DNA of 64,000 nt from Pantoea alfalfae (GTDB taxonomy: Bacteria; Pseudomonadota; Gammaproteobacteria; Enterobacterales; Enterobacteriaceae): positions 2,480,001 to 2,544,000 of the forward strand of contig NZ_CP082292.1 in NCBI RefSeq assembly GCF_019880205.1, given 5' to 3'. This document shows, in pieces, positions 1 through 8,770 of this stretch; within the stretch, counting starts at the first letter, position 1; every line of letters begins with the position of its first letter. The translations under genes were made by a program, and so were the position numbers. Under the pieces are notes generated by a model. That model searched no databases and was not told where the DNA came from. It saw nothing but the letters and a program-made list of their open reading frames with translations.

Positions 1-73
1 TGATCATCGGTTTTTCACTGCTGCAGGCCGTCAGGCAGAGCAGGATCGGCAGGCCAGTCAGCCAGGATCGCAT
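1..73 (-). CDS. ycfL: YcfL-like lipoprotein, N-terminal part only (cut by window edge)
   Basis: Reading the minus strand from an ATG at 73 gives about 24 residues that run off the left edge. They start with Met-Arg and form a hydrophobic signal stretch ending in a lipobox, Leu-Thr-Ala-Cys followed by Ser-Ser, so the product is probably an outer- or inner-membrane lipoprotein. It lies 20 bases downstream of hinT on the same strand, which is where E. coli has ycfL, ahead of lpoB. The name rests on position and lipobox only; the mature part is outside the window. Confidence 0.6.
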   Translation of the reverse strand, partial: MRSWLTGLPILLCLTACSSEKPMI

Positions 74-93
74 AGCATTTTTCCGTTATCAGG

Positions 94-444
94 TCAGTCA
101 GAGAGCATCGGGCCTAGCGGTTCGCCGCCCAGCAGATGCATATGGATGTGATAGACCTCCTGACCACCATGTTGATTGCAGTTCACAATCAGCCGATAAC
201 CATTTTGATCGATACCTTCCTGACGCGCGATTTTCGCCGCGGTAGTAAACATACGTCCCAGCGCATGCTCATGCGCCGCTTCCGCCTCGTTGACCGTTGG
301 GATCAGCACATTCGGCACGATTAAAATATGGGTCGGGGCTTTGGGCGAAATGTCGCGAAAGGCAGTGACCAGCTCATCCTGATAAACCACATCAGCGGGG
401 ATTTCGCGGCGGATAATTTTACTAAAAATGGTTTCTTCTGCCAT
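94..444 (-). CDS. hinT: HIT-family purine nucleoside phosphoramidase HinT
   Basis: Cytoplasmic histidine-triad hydrolase that cleaves adenosine 5'-phosphoramidates and lysyl-AMP type substrates. The 116-residue product has the family signature near the C terminus, His99-Ile-His101-Met-His103 followed by Leu-Leu-Gly-Gly; the middle histidine is the nucleophile in the family. Length agrees with E. coli HinT (about 119). The ATG at 444 is preceded by AAGGAATT, a good ribosome binding site. It is followed by the ycfL-like gene as in E. coli, whereas the upstream side differs: the rhiT-rhiN cassette is inserted between hinT and ptsG. Confidence 0.95.
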   Translation of the reverse strand: MAEETIFSKIIRREIPADVVYQDELVTAFRDISPKAPTHILIVPNVLIPTVNEAEAAHEHALGRMFTTAAKIARQEGIDQNGYRLIVNCNQHGGQEVYHIHMHLLGGEPLGPMLSD

Positions 445-484
445 GGTGCAATTCCTTTAGCTTTAGCCTGAGTCTTAATCAATC

Positions 485-514
485 AGTATGCGGGAGAAAT
501 TTGTTTTCTTTCAA
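485..514 (-). promoter_or_regulatory. Candidate sigma-70 promoter of hinT
   Basis: On the minus strand a TTGAAA hexamer (509-514) is separated by 18 bases from CATACT (485-490), about 40 bases upstream of the hinT start. Both hexamers are moderate matches. It lies in the 445-808 gap, where I see no credible gene. Confidence 0.35.
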
Positions 515-619
515 CCTCAGGACCACTTTTCTTGCATTGTTCGCCTGCCTTTGCAGCAGCACCCTCTCTCCGTGACCCGCACCCTGTTCAGAATGCCGGC
601 AACGCCGCTGCCACACCAT

Positions 620-643
620 AAAATGAAACGCTGTTTTATAAAT
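620..643 (+). promoter_or_regulatory. Candidate KdgR operator overlapping the rhiT promoter
   Basis: The sequence AAATGAAACGCTGTTTTATA (621-640) fits the known KdgR box, an A/T-flanked TGAAA and TTTCA pair with a short spacer. KdgR represses pectin-catabolism genes in soft-rot enterobacteria and is released by 2-keto-3-deoxygluconate. A TATAAA hexamer at 637-642 could be the -10 element, so binding would block the promoter. The site lies about 165 bases upstream of the rhiT start. No CRP box of comparable quality was seen nearby. Confidence 0.55.
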
Positions 644-808
644 TAGAATTTCGCCACCCTTTTCTTTGTATGACTGCCACTTCAGCGCCAGCACTTGCCA
701 AATTGCGAAGGTTTAGCCGCCCCGTCAGTTCTACTTTGCTAACCAGTCCGGGTGAGATGACCGGCGTCACCAGGGATAAACCGCCATAAACATCAAGGAG
801 CATCAGAC

Positions 809-2407
809 ATGCGCTCACGTAAAATTGGTCTTGGCCACTATCTGGCCTACGGTTCCGGAGATTTTCTTGGAGCAGGTACCACGGCGCTGACCGCCGCCTG
901 GTTGCTCTATTTTTACACCACCTTTTGTGGGTTAACCCCGATTCAGGCTACGCTGATCTTTGCCGCTGCCCGCGTGCTGGATGCGATAGTCAGTCCGCTG
1001 ATGGGCTTTCTGACCGATAACTTCGGTTCGACCTGGCTGGGCAAACGCTTTGGCCGCCGCAAATTCTTTATCCTGCTCGGCATACCCTGTGTATTCAGTT
1101 ATAGCCTGATGTGGGTCAGCGACATGAGTTTCTGGTGGTATCTCTGCACTTACCTGCTGTTTGATATCGTCTACACCATGATCCTGGTGCCGTATGAAAC
1201 GCTGGTGCCGGAAATGACCGACGATTTCAAACAGAAAACCCGCTTCTCCGGTGCCCGTATCGGCCTGGCTCAGCTATCGGCCATTCTGGCCGCCTTTTTA
1301 CCCGGTATTTTGCTGGGTATGCTGGGCAAAGATAATCCTCTCTCCTTCTTCTACGCCAGCCTGGTGTTCTCGGTAATCTGCGCGCTGGTGCTGACGCTGG
1401 TGTGGTGCTTTACCTGGGAGCGTCACCCGGATGATTTCTCTGCCGAGTCGCGGCGTGCTGAACAGGAAAAACAGCAGCTGACGCTGATGCAGAATCTTAA
1501 ACGGCTGTACGTTGAGCTGGCCTCAACTTTACGTATCCGCATCTTCCGCCAGCACCTTGGCATGTACCTCGGCGGCTACATTGCCCAGGATGTTTTTAAT
1601 GCCGTCTTTACCTGGTATGTGGTCTTTGTGCTGATGCAGAGTGCCCAGGTTGCCTCCAGTCTGATGGGCACCATGGCAGTGCTGCAGTTTATTGCCGTGA
1701 TGGCGATGATCCCGCTCTGTATCCGCATGGGGCCTGCACCTGCCTACCGTCTGGTGGCTATCCTGTTTGGCCTGGCGTCGCTCTCCTATGCCGGATTGTG
1801 GTATGCCGGCATGAACGACAACATGTCCCTGCTGTTAGCGATCTCTGCCCTGGCAGGCCTGGGACGTGGCGGCATTAATTATGTGCCATGGAACACTTAT
1901 ACCTATATCGCAGATGTCGATGAGGCCATCACCGGTCAGCGCCGTGAAGGCATTTTTGCCGGCATTATGACCCTGACACGTAAAGCGTCGCAGGCTGGTG
2001 CCGTCATGCTGGTCGGTATCGTACTGCAGCTCTCTGGTTTTGTCTCTGGCCAGGCGACCCAGCTACCCGGCGTCAGCCACACTATCCTGGCGATCCTGAG
2101 TATCGGTACAGTGGCCGTTCTGGCCTGCGGCTTTATTGTGTCGCTGCGCTTTAAACTTAATCTACAGACCCATACTGTCCTGCGCCAGGAGACGCTGAAA
2201 ATGCGCGAAGCGGACCGCATCGTGCCGGAAAGCATCACCCCGGAAGCACGTGGGGTAGTTGAAACGCTGGCAGGCATGCCTTACGAAAATCTGTGGGGCA
2301 ACAATAACATTGGCTTTCTTAACCGTAATAAGCCAGCGCCGGAAAAATTGTCCGCGCACCCCTCTTTACACCCTTCTATAAACCCGACCTTAAAACGACA
2401 GGAATAA
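809..2407 (+). CDS. rhiT: GPH-family cation symporter, probable rhamnogalacturonide transporter
   Basis: A 532-residue membrane protein of the glycoside-pentoside-hexuronide:cation symporter branch of the major facilitator superfamily. It begins with a GPH-typical segment (LGHYLAYGSGDFLGAG) and the loop after helix 2 has a Gly-Lys-Arg-Phe-Gly-Arg-Arg-Lys motif near residues 77-84. About 12 membrane spans are visible, followed by a hydrophilic tail of about 80 residues. The companion hydrolase begins 4 bases after its stop, and the pair matches the rhiT-rhiN operon of Dickeya, so import of unsaturated rhamnogalacturonan disaccharides in the inner membrane is the likely role. Substrate is inferred from the neighbour; transport of another uronide is possible. 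Confidence 0.8.
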   Translation: MRSRKIGLGHYLAYGSGDFLGAGTTALTAAWLLYFYTTFCGLTPIQATLIFAAARVLDAIVSPLMGFLTDNFGSTWLGKRFGRRKFFILLGIPCVFSYSLMWVSDMSFWWYLCTYLLFDIVYTMILVPYETLVPEMTDDFKQKTRFSGARIGLAQLSAILAAFLPGILLGMLGKDNPLSFFYASLVFSVICALVLTLVWCFTWERHPDDFSAESRRAEQEKQQLTLMQNLKRLYVELASTLRIRIFRQHLGMYLGGYIAQDVFNAVFTWYVVFVLMQSAQVASSLMGTMAVLQFIAVMAMIPLCIRMGPAPAYRLVAILFGLASLSYAGLWYAGMNDNMSLLLAISALAGLGRGGINYVPWNTYTYIADVDEAITGQRREGIFAGIMTLTRKASQAGAVMLVGIVLQLSGFVSGQATQLPGVSHTILAILSIGTVAVLACGFIVSLRFKLNLQTHTVLRQETLKMREADRIVPESITPEARGVVETLAGMPYENLWGNNNIGFLNRNKPAPEKLSAHPSLHPSINPTLKRQE

Positions 2408-2410
2408 ACC

Positions 2411-3550
2411 ATGACTGTATTTCCCGTTAAACACAGCAAATTATTGTGCCAACCTGAGCATCTGCTGCCACGCAGCGAACTGGTACAGCTGATTCAAAAG
2501 CTGACACAAAATCTGGTTAACATCACCGATGAAACAGGCGAATTTTTATTACGGCTGGACGATAGCCGGGTGATTGATACCAAAGGCTGGGCGGGTTGGG
2601 AATGGACGCATGGCATCGGTCTGTATGGCATGTTGCACTACTATCAGCAAACCGGCGATCAGCAGACGCTGGCGATCATTGATGAGTGGTTCACTGAGCG
2701 TCTGGCGGAAGGAACGCCGACCAAAAATGTGAATACCGTTTGTCCTTTTCTGACGCTGGCTTACCGTTATGAAGAGACCGGTAACCCGGCCTGGATGCCG
2801 GTGCTTGAGCGCTGGGCTGAGTGGGTCATGTATGAAATGCCGCGCACCGAACAGGGCGGCCTGCAGCACATCGTCTATAACAATGAAAACACACAGCAGC
2901 TCTGGGACGATACGCTGATGATGAGCGTAATGGCGCTGGCCAAAATCGGCCAGTTGCTGAAACGCGACGAGTGGGTGGAAGAAGCGAGCTATCAGTTCCT
3001 GCTGCACACCCAGTATCTGATGGATTGCGAAACCGGCTTATGGTTCCACGGCTGGAACTTCGATGGCCGCCATAACTTTGCTGATGCACGCTGGGCTCGT
3101 GGCAACAGCTGGGTAACGATTGTGATTCCTGACTTCCTGGAGATGATGAACTGGCCTGAGCATCACGCTACCCGCCGCTTCCTGCAGCAGGTGCTGGAGA
3201 CACAGGTCAAAGCGTTAAAGGCCTGTCAGCACAGCAGCGGCTTGTGGCATACCCTGCTCGATGATCCAGACAGCTACCCGGAAGCCTCCGCCACGGCAGG
3301 ATTTGCCTATGGCATTCTGAAAGGGGTTCGCAAGCGCTATCTCCCTGCTGAGTACCGTGAGGTAGCGGAAAAAGCGTTGCGCGGCATGATTGCGAATATC
3401 GATGACGATGGCGAGCTGAAACAGGTTTCCTTTGGTACCGCGATGGGCAGTGATCTGGACTACTACCGCACGGTTCCTCTCACCTCGATGCCCTATGGTC
3501 AGGCAATGGCCCTGCTCTGCCTGACTGAGTATCTGCGCGTTTACCTGTAA
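2411..3550 (+). CDS. rhiN: Unsaturated rhamnogalacturonyl hydrolase, GH105 family
   Basis: A 379-residue (alpha/alpha)6-barrel hydrolase of the YteR/RhiN type. It hydrates and releases the unsaturated galacturonyl residue from disaccharides made by rhamnogalacturonan lyase, giving rhamnose and a keto-uronate that feeds the KdgR-controlled pathway. The motif Leu-Trp-Asp-Asp-Thr-Leu-Met-Met at 164-171 holds the likely catalytic Asp167; an Arg-Gly-Asn-Ser-Trp motif near 229-233 is also typical. There is no signal peptide, so it acts in the cytoplasm after import by the upstream transporter. It is translationally close to rhiT and ends at a strong terminator. Confidence 0.85.
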   Translation: MTVFPVKHSKLLCQPEHLLPRSELVQLIQKLTQNLVNITDETGEFLLRLDDSRVIDTKGWAGWEWTHGIGLYGMLHYYQQTGDQQTLAIIDEWFTERLAEGTPTKNVNTVCPFLTLAYRYEETGNPAWMPVLERWAEWVMYEMPRTEQGGLQHIVYNNENTQQLWDDTLMMSVMALAKIGQLLKRDEWVEEASYQFLLHTQYLMDCETGLWFHGWNFDGRHNFADARWARGNSWVTIVIPDFLEMMNWPEHHATRRFLQQVLETQVKALKACQHSSGLWHTLLDDPDSYPEASATAGFAYGILKGVRKRYLPAEYREVAEKALRGMIANIDDDGELKQVSFGTAMGSDLDYYRTVPLTSMPYGQAMALLCLTEYLRVYL

Positions 3551-3558
3551 CACATGCC

Positions 3559-3588
3559 AAAAAAAAGCCCCGCTAAGCGGGGCTTTTT
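3559..3588. terminator. Bidirectional terminator between rhiN and ptsG
   Basis: Hairpin GCCCCGC-TAA-GCGGGGC flanked by an A run on the left and a T run on the right. It can end both the rightward rhiTN transcript and the leftward ptsG transcript, which converge here. Confidence 0.9.
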
Positions 3589-3603
3589 CATATCGCTGAA
3601 TCA

Positions 3604-5040
3604 TTACATGCTGCGGATGTAATCATCCATATCGGTTTTCAGGTTATCGGATTTAGTCCCGAAAATTGCCTGAACGCCGGAACCGGCAACCACTACGCCA
3701 CGGGCGCCGAGGTTTTTAAGTTCAGTCTGATCCACTTTCGCCACATCGGCGACGCTGACGCGTAAACGAGTGATACAGGCATCCAGGTTAGTGATGTTCT
3801 CTTTACCACCAAACGCCGCCACCAGCTTGCCCGCCATCTCGGTACCGGTCGCGGTAGATTGCTCACTGCTGCTGCTCTCTTCACGGCCAGGCGTTTTCAG
3901 ATCCAGCTTCGCGATCAGTACACGGAACACGGTGTAGTAAACCAGACCATAGATGATACCAACAATCGGGAACAGCCAGATTTTGCTGCTGTTGCCGCTC
4001 AGTACGATAAAGTCGATCAGACCGTGTGAGAAGCTGGTGCCATCACGCATCCCAAGCAGGATACAGATTGGGAATGCCAGACCCGCCAGCAGCGCATGGA
4101 TCACATACAGGATCGGTGCCACGAACATGAATGAGAATTCAATCGGTTCGGTGATACCGGTCAGGAATGCGGTCAGTGCGGCGGAGATCATTATACCGCC
4201 CACTTTAGCGCGATTTTCAGGCTTCGCTGAATGCCAGATAGCAATCGCTGCCGCTGGCAGACCGTACATTTTGAACAGGAAGCCGCCAGAAAGTTTACCT
4301 GCGGTCGGGTCACCCGCCATATAGCGTGGGATATCACCGTGGAACACCTGACCTGCCGCATTGGTGTATTCACCAATCTGCATCTGGAAAGGAACGTTCC
4401 AGATGTGATGCAGACCAAACGGCACTAACGCACGTTCGATTACGCCATAAATACCAAAGGCGACAACCGGGTTCTGATAGGCAGCCCACTGTGAGAACTC
4501 CTGAATCGCAGAACCTATCGGTGGCCAGATAAAGGAGAGCAGCACGCCGAGAATGATAGCTGCCAGACCGGAAATAATCGGCACAAAGCGTTTACCTGCA
4601 AAGAAGCCCAGATATTCCGGCAGCTTAATGCGATAAAAGCGGTTAAACATGTAAGCGGCGATGGAGCCCGCGATAATGCCGCCCAGAACCCCGGTGTCGG
4701 CGAGGTGTTTAGCCTCAATCTCTGCCGCAGGCATATGCAGCACCAGCGGCGCAACCACCGCCAGGGTTTTCACCATGATGCCATAGGCAACCACTGCTGC
4801 CAGCGCCGAAACGCCATCGTTATTGGTAAAGCCCAGCGCCACACCGATAGCAAAAATCAGCGGCATGTTGGCGAACACCGATCCACCCGCTTCTGCCATT
4901 ACATGCGAAACCACTGCAGGTAACCAGCTGAAATTGGCTGAACCGACCCCTAACAAAATACCGGCAATCGGCAGAACCGATACCGGCAGCATCAGCGATT
5001 TACCGACCTTTTGAAGGTTGGCAAAAGCATTTTTGAACAT
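3604..5040 (-). CDS. ptsG: Glucose-specific PTS enzyme IICB
   Basis: A 478-residue inner-membrane permease that imports and phosphorylates glucose, receiving phosphate from IIA-Glc. The IIC membrane domain fills roughly residues 1-385, followed by a Ser/Glu-rich linker and a IIB domain. The phosphorylated cysteine is Cys422 in the motif Leu-Asp-Ala-Cys-Ile-Thr-Arg-Leu-Arg. Length and sequence match E. coli PtsG (477). The start at 5040 is preceded by CAGGAGCTTCACGCT, a clear ribosome binding site. The leader holds candidate SgrS, Mlc and CRP sites, so regulation by sugar-phosphate stress and glucose appears conserved. Confidence 0.96.
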   Translation of the reverse strand: MFKNAFANLQKVGKSLMLPVSVLPIAGILLGVGSANFSWLPAVVSHVMAEAGGSVFANMPLIFAIGVALGFTNNDGVSALAAVVAYGIMVKTLAVVAPLVLHMPAAEIEAKHLADTGVLGGIIAGSIAAYMFNRFYRIKLPEYLGFFAGKRFVPIISGLAAIILGVLLSFIWPPIGSAIQEFSQWAAYQNPVVAFGIYGVIERALVPFGLHHIWNVPFQMQIGEYTNAAGQVFHGDIPRYMAGDPTAGKLSGGFLFKMYGLPAAAIAIWHSAKPENRAKVGGIMISAALTAFLTGITEPIEFSFMFVAPILYVIHALLAGLAFPICILLGMRDGTSFSHGLIDFIVLSGNSSKIWLFPIVGIIYGLVYYTVFRVLIAKLDLKTPGREESSSSEQSTATGTEMAGKLVAAFGGKENITNLDACITRLRVSVADVAKVDQTELKNLGARGVVVAGSGVQAIFGTKSDNLKTDMDDYIRSM

Positions 5041-5048
5041 AGCGTGAA

Positions 5049-5066
5049 GCTCCTGAGTATGAGTGC
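5049..5066 (-). promoter_or_regulatory. SgrS small-RNA pairing sequence in ptsG leader
   Basis: The minus-strand sequence GCACTCATACTCAGGAGC spans the ribosome binding site of ptsG. It keeps the CATACTCAGGAGC block that in E. coli pairs with the small RNA SgrS, which blocks ptsG translation and triggers RNase E-dependent decay under glucose-phosphate stress. sgrS itself is not in the window. Confidence 0.75.
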
Positions 5067-5131
5067 ATATTTGCGCAGTGCGCGTGGCAAAGAGGGAGGA
5101 TTCTTTGCCGGGCTGGCGGTGACCGCCTTTT

Positions 5132-5158
5132 GATTTATTACGAAGGGTAAAATAAATC
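5132..5158 (-). promoter_or_regulatory. Candidate Mlc operator of ptsG
   Basis: On the minus strand the imperfect dyad ATTTATTTTAC-CCTTC-GTAATAAAT resembles the Mlc operator upstream of E. coli ptsG. Mlc represses ptsG until dephosphorylated EIICB-Glc captures it at the membrane. The site lies about 90-120 bases upstream of the start codon, compatible with overlap of the promoter. Confidence 0.65.
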
Positions 5159-5170
5159 CCGTTTTGTTAC

Positions 5171-5186
5171 TTTGATGGCTATCACG
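5171..5186 (-). promoter_or_regulatory. Candidate CRP site upstream of ptsG
   Basis: The minus-strand sequence CGTGATAGCCATCAAA is a partial match to TGTGA-N6-TCACA, 13 bases upstream of the Mlc dyad. E. coli ptsG is also CRP-activated. The right half-site is weak. Confidence 0.4.
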
Positions 5187-5250
5187 TTTCGACAATTACA
5201 GAGGCGCACTTTACGAAATTTCTCACTGAAGCGCATCGGTAATTGACGAT

Positions 5251-5282
5251 AAAAAGCTGACCCTGTCTGAAAAAACAGGGTC
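5251..5282 (-). terminator. Terminator of the pabC-mltG-tmk-holB-tatD operon
   Basis: On the minus strand the 7-bp stem GACCCTG/CAGGGTC is followed by AGC and five T residues, about 50 bases after the tatD-family stop. Confidence 0.75.
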
Positions 5283-5329
5283 ATGCAGGCAGGTTACAGA
5301 TTAATTACAGAGGCTGAAATAAAAGCCGA

Positions 5330-6121
5330 TCACGCGCCAAGCTGGCTCATCGGGATATGGAACAGCGTTGAGAAGTTTTGCGTGGTAGCGGCGGCCAGCG
5401 TTTCCACATCGACCCCTTTCAGTACCGCCAGGTAATCGGCAACATCGCGTGTGTAAGCAGGCTGATTCTCTTTACCACGATACGGCACTGGCGCCAGATA
5501 AGGTGAATCCGTTTCGACCAGCATCCGGTCCAGCGGCACATAACGCGCCGCTTCGCGTAACTGTTCTGCATTACGGAACGTGACGATACCGGAAAAGGAG
5601 ATATAAAAGCCCATATCGAGCAGCTTAGCTGCGGTGGGCTGATCCTCAGTGAAACAGTGCAGCACACCGCCACAGCGTTCCACCTGCTCTTCGCGCAGAA
5701 TCGCCAGCGTATCTTCGCGCGCATCACGCGTGTGGACAATGATCGGTTTATTCAGTGCAATCCCGGTACGGATATGTTCCCGGAACGAGCGCTGCTGCTG
5801 ATCTTTTGTCTCAGGCTGATAATGATAATCCAGCCCGGTTTCACCGAGCGCGACGACCCGAGGATCGGCAGAGAGCTGGCGAAACGCCTCAACGTCATAG
5901 GCCTCTTCCTGATTCAGCGGATGCACGCCGCAGGAGAGCGCAATATTTTTCCGATCGCCGACCAGGCTCTTCAGGGTATGGAAACCCGGCAGCGTGGTGG
6001 CGATGGCCAGCATAAATTTCACATCACGTGCCGCCGCTTTGGCGATCACATCATCCAGGTCACGATGGTTCTTTTCATAGTCCAGGCCATCAAGATGGCA
6101 ATGGGAATCCACAATGAACAT
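5330..6121 (-). CDS. ycfH: TatD-family metal-dependent hydrolase (YcfH)
   Basis: A 263-residue TIM-barrel hydrolase of the TatD family, which includes 3'-5' exonucleases and other DNases; the exact substrate of YcfH is not settled. Metal-binding motifs are visible in the expected order: Asp-Ser-His-Cys-His-Leu-Asp near residues 5-11, Gly-Glu-Thr-Gly-Leu-Asp near 92-97, His-Thr-Arg-Asp-Ala near 128-132, His-Cys-Phe-Thr near 153-156 and Glu-Thr-Asp-Ser-Pro-Tyr near 202-207. Length matches E. coli YcfH (265). It begins 18 bases after the holB stop and is the last gene of the operon. Confidence 0.92.
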   Translation of the reverse strand: MFIVDSHCHLDGLDYEKNHRDLDDVIAKAAARDVKFMLAIATTLPGFHTLKSLVGDRKNIALSCGVHPLNQEEAYDVEAFRQLSADPRVVALGETGLDYHYQPETKDQQQRSFREHIRTGIALNKPIIVHTRDAREDTLAILREEQVERCGGVLHCFTEDQPTAAKLLDMGFYISFSGIVTFRNAEQLREAARYVPLDRMLVETDSPYLAPVPYRGKENQPAYTRDVADYLAVLKGVDVETLAAATTQNFSTLFHIPMSQLGA

Positions 6122-6139
6122 AATTACTCTCAGATAGGT

Positions 6140-7132
6140 TTAGCACACCTGCGCGGGCTTCTGTTTGTCCGCCCAGCTCAGAAGCTGATCGGTCAGCAAT
6201 AATTCGCGATTCACTGACGCTATATGCAGTAACTGCTCGCGACAGCGCATCCATGCCAGGGTACTGCTGTTGAGCGCGCTGGCTGAAAAGTATCCGGCCA
6301 GCAACTGCACCACATCCTGACGGTCAATATTACTCAGCCACTGACCTGCATTTTGCTGCCATTTCATCGCATCCAGCAGTAAAGAGAGCAGCCAGCCGAT
6401 ACGTGCTGCCGCATCGTCAGCATTCAGCGCAGGCAGCAGTTGCAGGATGTCCTGCTGCAATGCCGCGGGCAGCGCATCGCAAAGCTTTTGCCGCGCCTGC
6501 CACGGCCCGTTTTCCAGCAGGCTGAGCGCCGCGCCCGGCGCACCTGCGCTGAGGCGTAGCGCCGCCAGCAGCATCTTTTCATCGTGCGAGGACTGCTTTT
6601 TCAGCCAGAGCAGACTTTGTCCTTCATCGGGCGGCGTCAGATGCAGCGTCATACAGCGACTGCGCAGCGTGGCCAGCAGACGTGACGGATCGCGACTGCT
6701 GAGGAAGAACCAACTGTTGGCTGGCGGCTCTTCCAGCGTTTTCAGCAGGGCGTTGGCCGCCGCTTCCGAAAGCTGCGCGGCATCCGGCAGCCAGACTACT
6801 TTCGCGCCGCCCTGCTGACCAAAGTGATACATTTTTTCTGTCACCTGCCGCACCGCGTCGATGCCCAGGGTACTTTTGCCCTTCTCCGCCTCTAACCGAT
6901 ACCAGTCAGGATGCGTGTTAGCCTGCATCAGCTGGCAACCGTGGCACGCTCCACAACTTTTCAGTCCATCCGGCTGCTGGCACATCAGCCAGCGGCTCAT
7001 CCCCCAGACCAGCGCGTCATCGCCCATCCCAGCCATCGCCTGGATCAATAGCGCATGATGCGCGCGATTCTCCTGATGCTGGCCAATCACCTGGCGATAA
7101 GGCTGATTCAGCCACGGATACCAGTTCATCAC
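6140..7132 (-). CDS. holB: DNA polymerase III subunit delta'
   Basis: A 330-residue clamp-loader subunit that with delta and gamma/tau opens the beta sliding clamp during replication. The N-terminal AAA+-like domain carries the zinc-binding cysteines Cys51, Cys60, Cys63 and Cys66. As in other delta' proteins the P-loop is degenerate (Gly-Met-Gly-Asp-Asp where Gly-x-Gly-Lys-Thr would be), so it is not expected to hydrolyse ATP. A Ser-Ser-Arg-Asp-Pro-Ser-Arg stretch near 153-160 stands near where these proteins keep the SRC-type sensor region. Its start overlaps the tmk stop by 4 bases (ATGA), indicating translational coupling. Confidence 0.94.
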   Translation of the reverse strand: MMNWYPWLNQPYRQVIGQHQENRAHHALLIQAMAGMGDDALVWGMSRWLMCQQPDGLKSCGACHGCQLMQANTHPDWYRLEAEKGKSTLGIDAVRQVTEKMYHFGQQGGAKVVWLPDAAQLSEAAANALLKTLEEPPANSWFFLSSRDPSRLLATLRSRCMTLHLTPPDEGQSLLWLKKQSSHDEKMLLAALRLSAGAPGAALSLLENGPWQARQKLCDALPAALQQDILQLLPALNADDAAARIGWLLSLLLDAMKWQQNAGQWLSNIDRQDVVQLLAGYFSASALNSSTLAWMRCREQLLHIASVNRELLLTDQLLSWADKQKPAQVC

Positions 7133-7761
7133 ATCTGCTCCGCCAGCCAGCTGTCCAGCGCCATCTGAAGTGACGCTGTCACCTCGGTCAGTGACTGAGT
7201 TGCATCGATAGTCAGGATAGTGGGATCGTCTGCGGCCAGCGCCAGATAGCGTGTACGGGTACGTTCAAAGAAGCGCAGCGACTCCTGCTCGATGCGATCC
7301 AGCTCACCGCGCGCACGGGCGCGCTGCAGGCCGATTTCAGGCGTGACATCAAGATAGAGCGTCAGATCGGGACGGAAATCGCCCAGGACTGCATCTCGCA
7401 GCGTCTGCATCAGTTCGCTGTCCAGACCACGGCCACCACCCTGATAAGCCTGAGAGGAGAGATCGTGACGATCGCCAATTACCCATGCACCGCGAGCCAG
7501 TGCCGGTTTGATTACGGTCTCCACCAGCTGAACCCGCGCCGCATAGAGCATCAGCAGTTCGGCTTTATCCGTCACCTGCTCACCCTCAATGCCCTGCTTG
7601 ACTAACACCCTGAGCTGTTCTGCGAGCGGCGTACCGCCAGGCTCACGGGTAAAAACCAGATCACTAATGCCACGAGCGCGCAGTGTAGCGACGATGGCGT
7701 CGCGTGCGGTGGTTTTTCCGGCGCCTTCCAGGCCTTCGATGACGATAAACTTACTGTTCAT
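7129..7761 (-). CDS. tmk: Thymidylate kinase
   Basis: A 210-residue cytoplasmic kinase that converts dTMP to dTDP with ATP. The P-loop Gly10-Leu-Glu-Gly-Ala-Gly-Lys-Thr-Thr is intact, followed by the Arg-Glu-Pro-Gly-Gly-Thr motif near 40-45 and the Asp-Arg-His motif near 97-99. Length matches the E. coli enzyme (213). The start overlaps the end of mltG by 11 bases and the stop overlaps holB by 4, so the three genes are translated as a coupled unit. Confidence 0.96.
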   Translation of the reverse strand: MNSKFIVIEGLEGAGKTTARDAIVATLRARGISDLVFTREPGGTPLAEQLRVLVKQGIEGEQVTDKAELLMLYAARVQLVETVIKPALARGAWVIGDRHDLSSQAYQGGGRGLDSELMQTLRDAVLGDFRPDLTLYLDVTPEIGLQRARARGELDRIEQESLRFFERTRTRYLALAADDPTILTIDATQSLTEVTASLQMALDSWLAEQM

Positions 7762-8770
7762 TTTTTTCCTTTAGCGTCTGCCGGTAGACCTGCACCGCCT
7801 TATTATGGCTGGCGAGGTTGGTGGTAAACGTATGTCCGCCCTTGCCGTCTGCAACAAAGTAGAGATAGTTCGTTTTCTCGGGATGGGCCGCTGCCTGCAG
7901 TGAGGCTTTGCCCGGCATCGCGATCGGTCCCGGCGGCAGACCATTAATGATATAGGTATTGTACGCGCTCGCCGTCTCAAGATCTTTGCGGGTCAGCGTA
8001 CCGTTATAGCTGTCACCCATGCCGTAGATCACCGTGGGATCGGTTTGTAAACGCATACCTGTGCGCAGGCGATTGATAAACACCGAGGCCACGCGCGCCC
8101 GCTCTTCGCTGACGCCGGTCTCTTTCTCAATGATCGAGGCCAGGGTCACCAGATCCTGTGGCGTTTTGTACGGCAGATTATCCGCCCGTCCCTGCCAGAC
8201 CTCATCGATGGTTTTCTTCATCCGCTCATGCGCGCGTTGCAGCAGCGCCATATCGGTCGTATTGGCGGTGTAGAGATACGTGTCCGGGAAGAAGTTGCCC
8301 TCCAGTTGCTCAGGCTCCACGTTGAGTGCGCTGGCAAGCGTGGCGAACTGATCATCTTTCAGAGTGTGACGGATATAGGGCGCTTTACGCAGCTCATTGA
8401 GCCACTCTTTCAGCCGCTGCCCCTCCACAAACCGTAAAGGGAACTGCGCCTCTTTACCACTGGCCAGCAGCTGTAACAGCGCGCGCACGGTCATGGCCGG
8501 TTCAAGGCGATAGGTGCCCGCTTTAAAGGTCGCCAGCTCCGGCTCCAGACGCAGCAGCGCGCCAAACCAGATACTGTGTGGAATGATGTTTTTCTCTTCC
8601 AGCTGTGCCTGGAGCGCGACCCGGCCCGTACCGGCTGGCAATGTGTAGATTGTTTCCTGCTTAATGGTCAACGGGGTAGCCGCAAACTGCTTAACCTGCC
8701 AGTAACTCAGCGCAGCCGCGAGACCCACAATCGCCAGCAGGCTGACGAGAATTTTTTTGCTTCGAATCAT
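7751..8770 (-). CDS. mltG: Endolytic peptidoglycan transglycosylase MltG
   Basis: A 339-residue inner-membrane enzyme that cuts nascent glycan strands and may set their length. There is one N-terminal membrane segment (about residues 8-24), a LysM-like region, then the YceG catalytic domain with the motif Ala-Ser-Ile-Ile-Glu-Lys-Glu-Thr-Gly near 211-219, holding the catalytic glutamate. A conserved block with Gln-Thr-Asp-Pro-Thr-Val-Ile-Tyr-Gly follows. Length matches E. coli MltG (340). The start overlaps the pabC stop by 4 bases. Confidence 0.95.
   Translation of the reverse strand: MIRSKKILVSLLAIVGLAAALSYWQVKQFAATPLTIKQETIYTLPAGTGRVALQAQLEEKNIIPHSIWFGALLRLEPELATFKAGTYRLEPAMTVRALLQLLASGKEAQFPLRFVEGQRLKEWLNELRKAPYIRHTLKDDQFATLASALNVEPEQLEGNFFPDTYLYTANTTDMALLQRAHERMKKTIDEVWQGRADNLPYKTPQDLVTLASIIEKETGVSEERARVASVFINRLRTGMRLQTDPTVIYGMGDSYNGTLTRKDLETASAYNTYIINGLPPGPIAMPGKASLQAAAHPEKTNYLYFVADGKGGHTFTTNLASHNKAVQVYRQTLKEKNEQ

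Noticed and set aside
740..775. GGTGA...TCACC pair upstream of rhiT as a CRP site
   Set aside because: The half-sites are 11 bases apart, not 6, and neither has the TGTGA core.
479..818. Two minus-strand open frames (71 and 60 codons) upstream of hinT
   Set aside because: They overlap each other and the rhiT promoter and KdgR site, have no ribosome binding site and no recognisable protein features.
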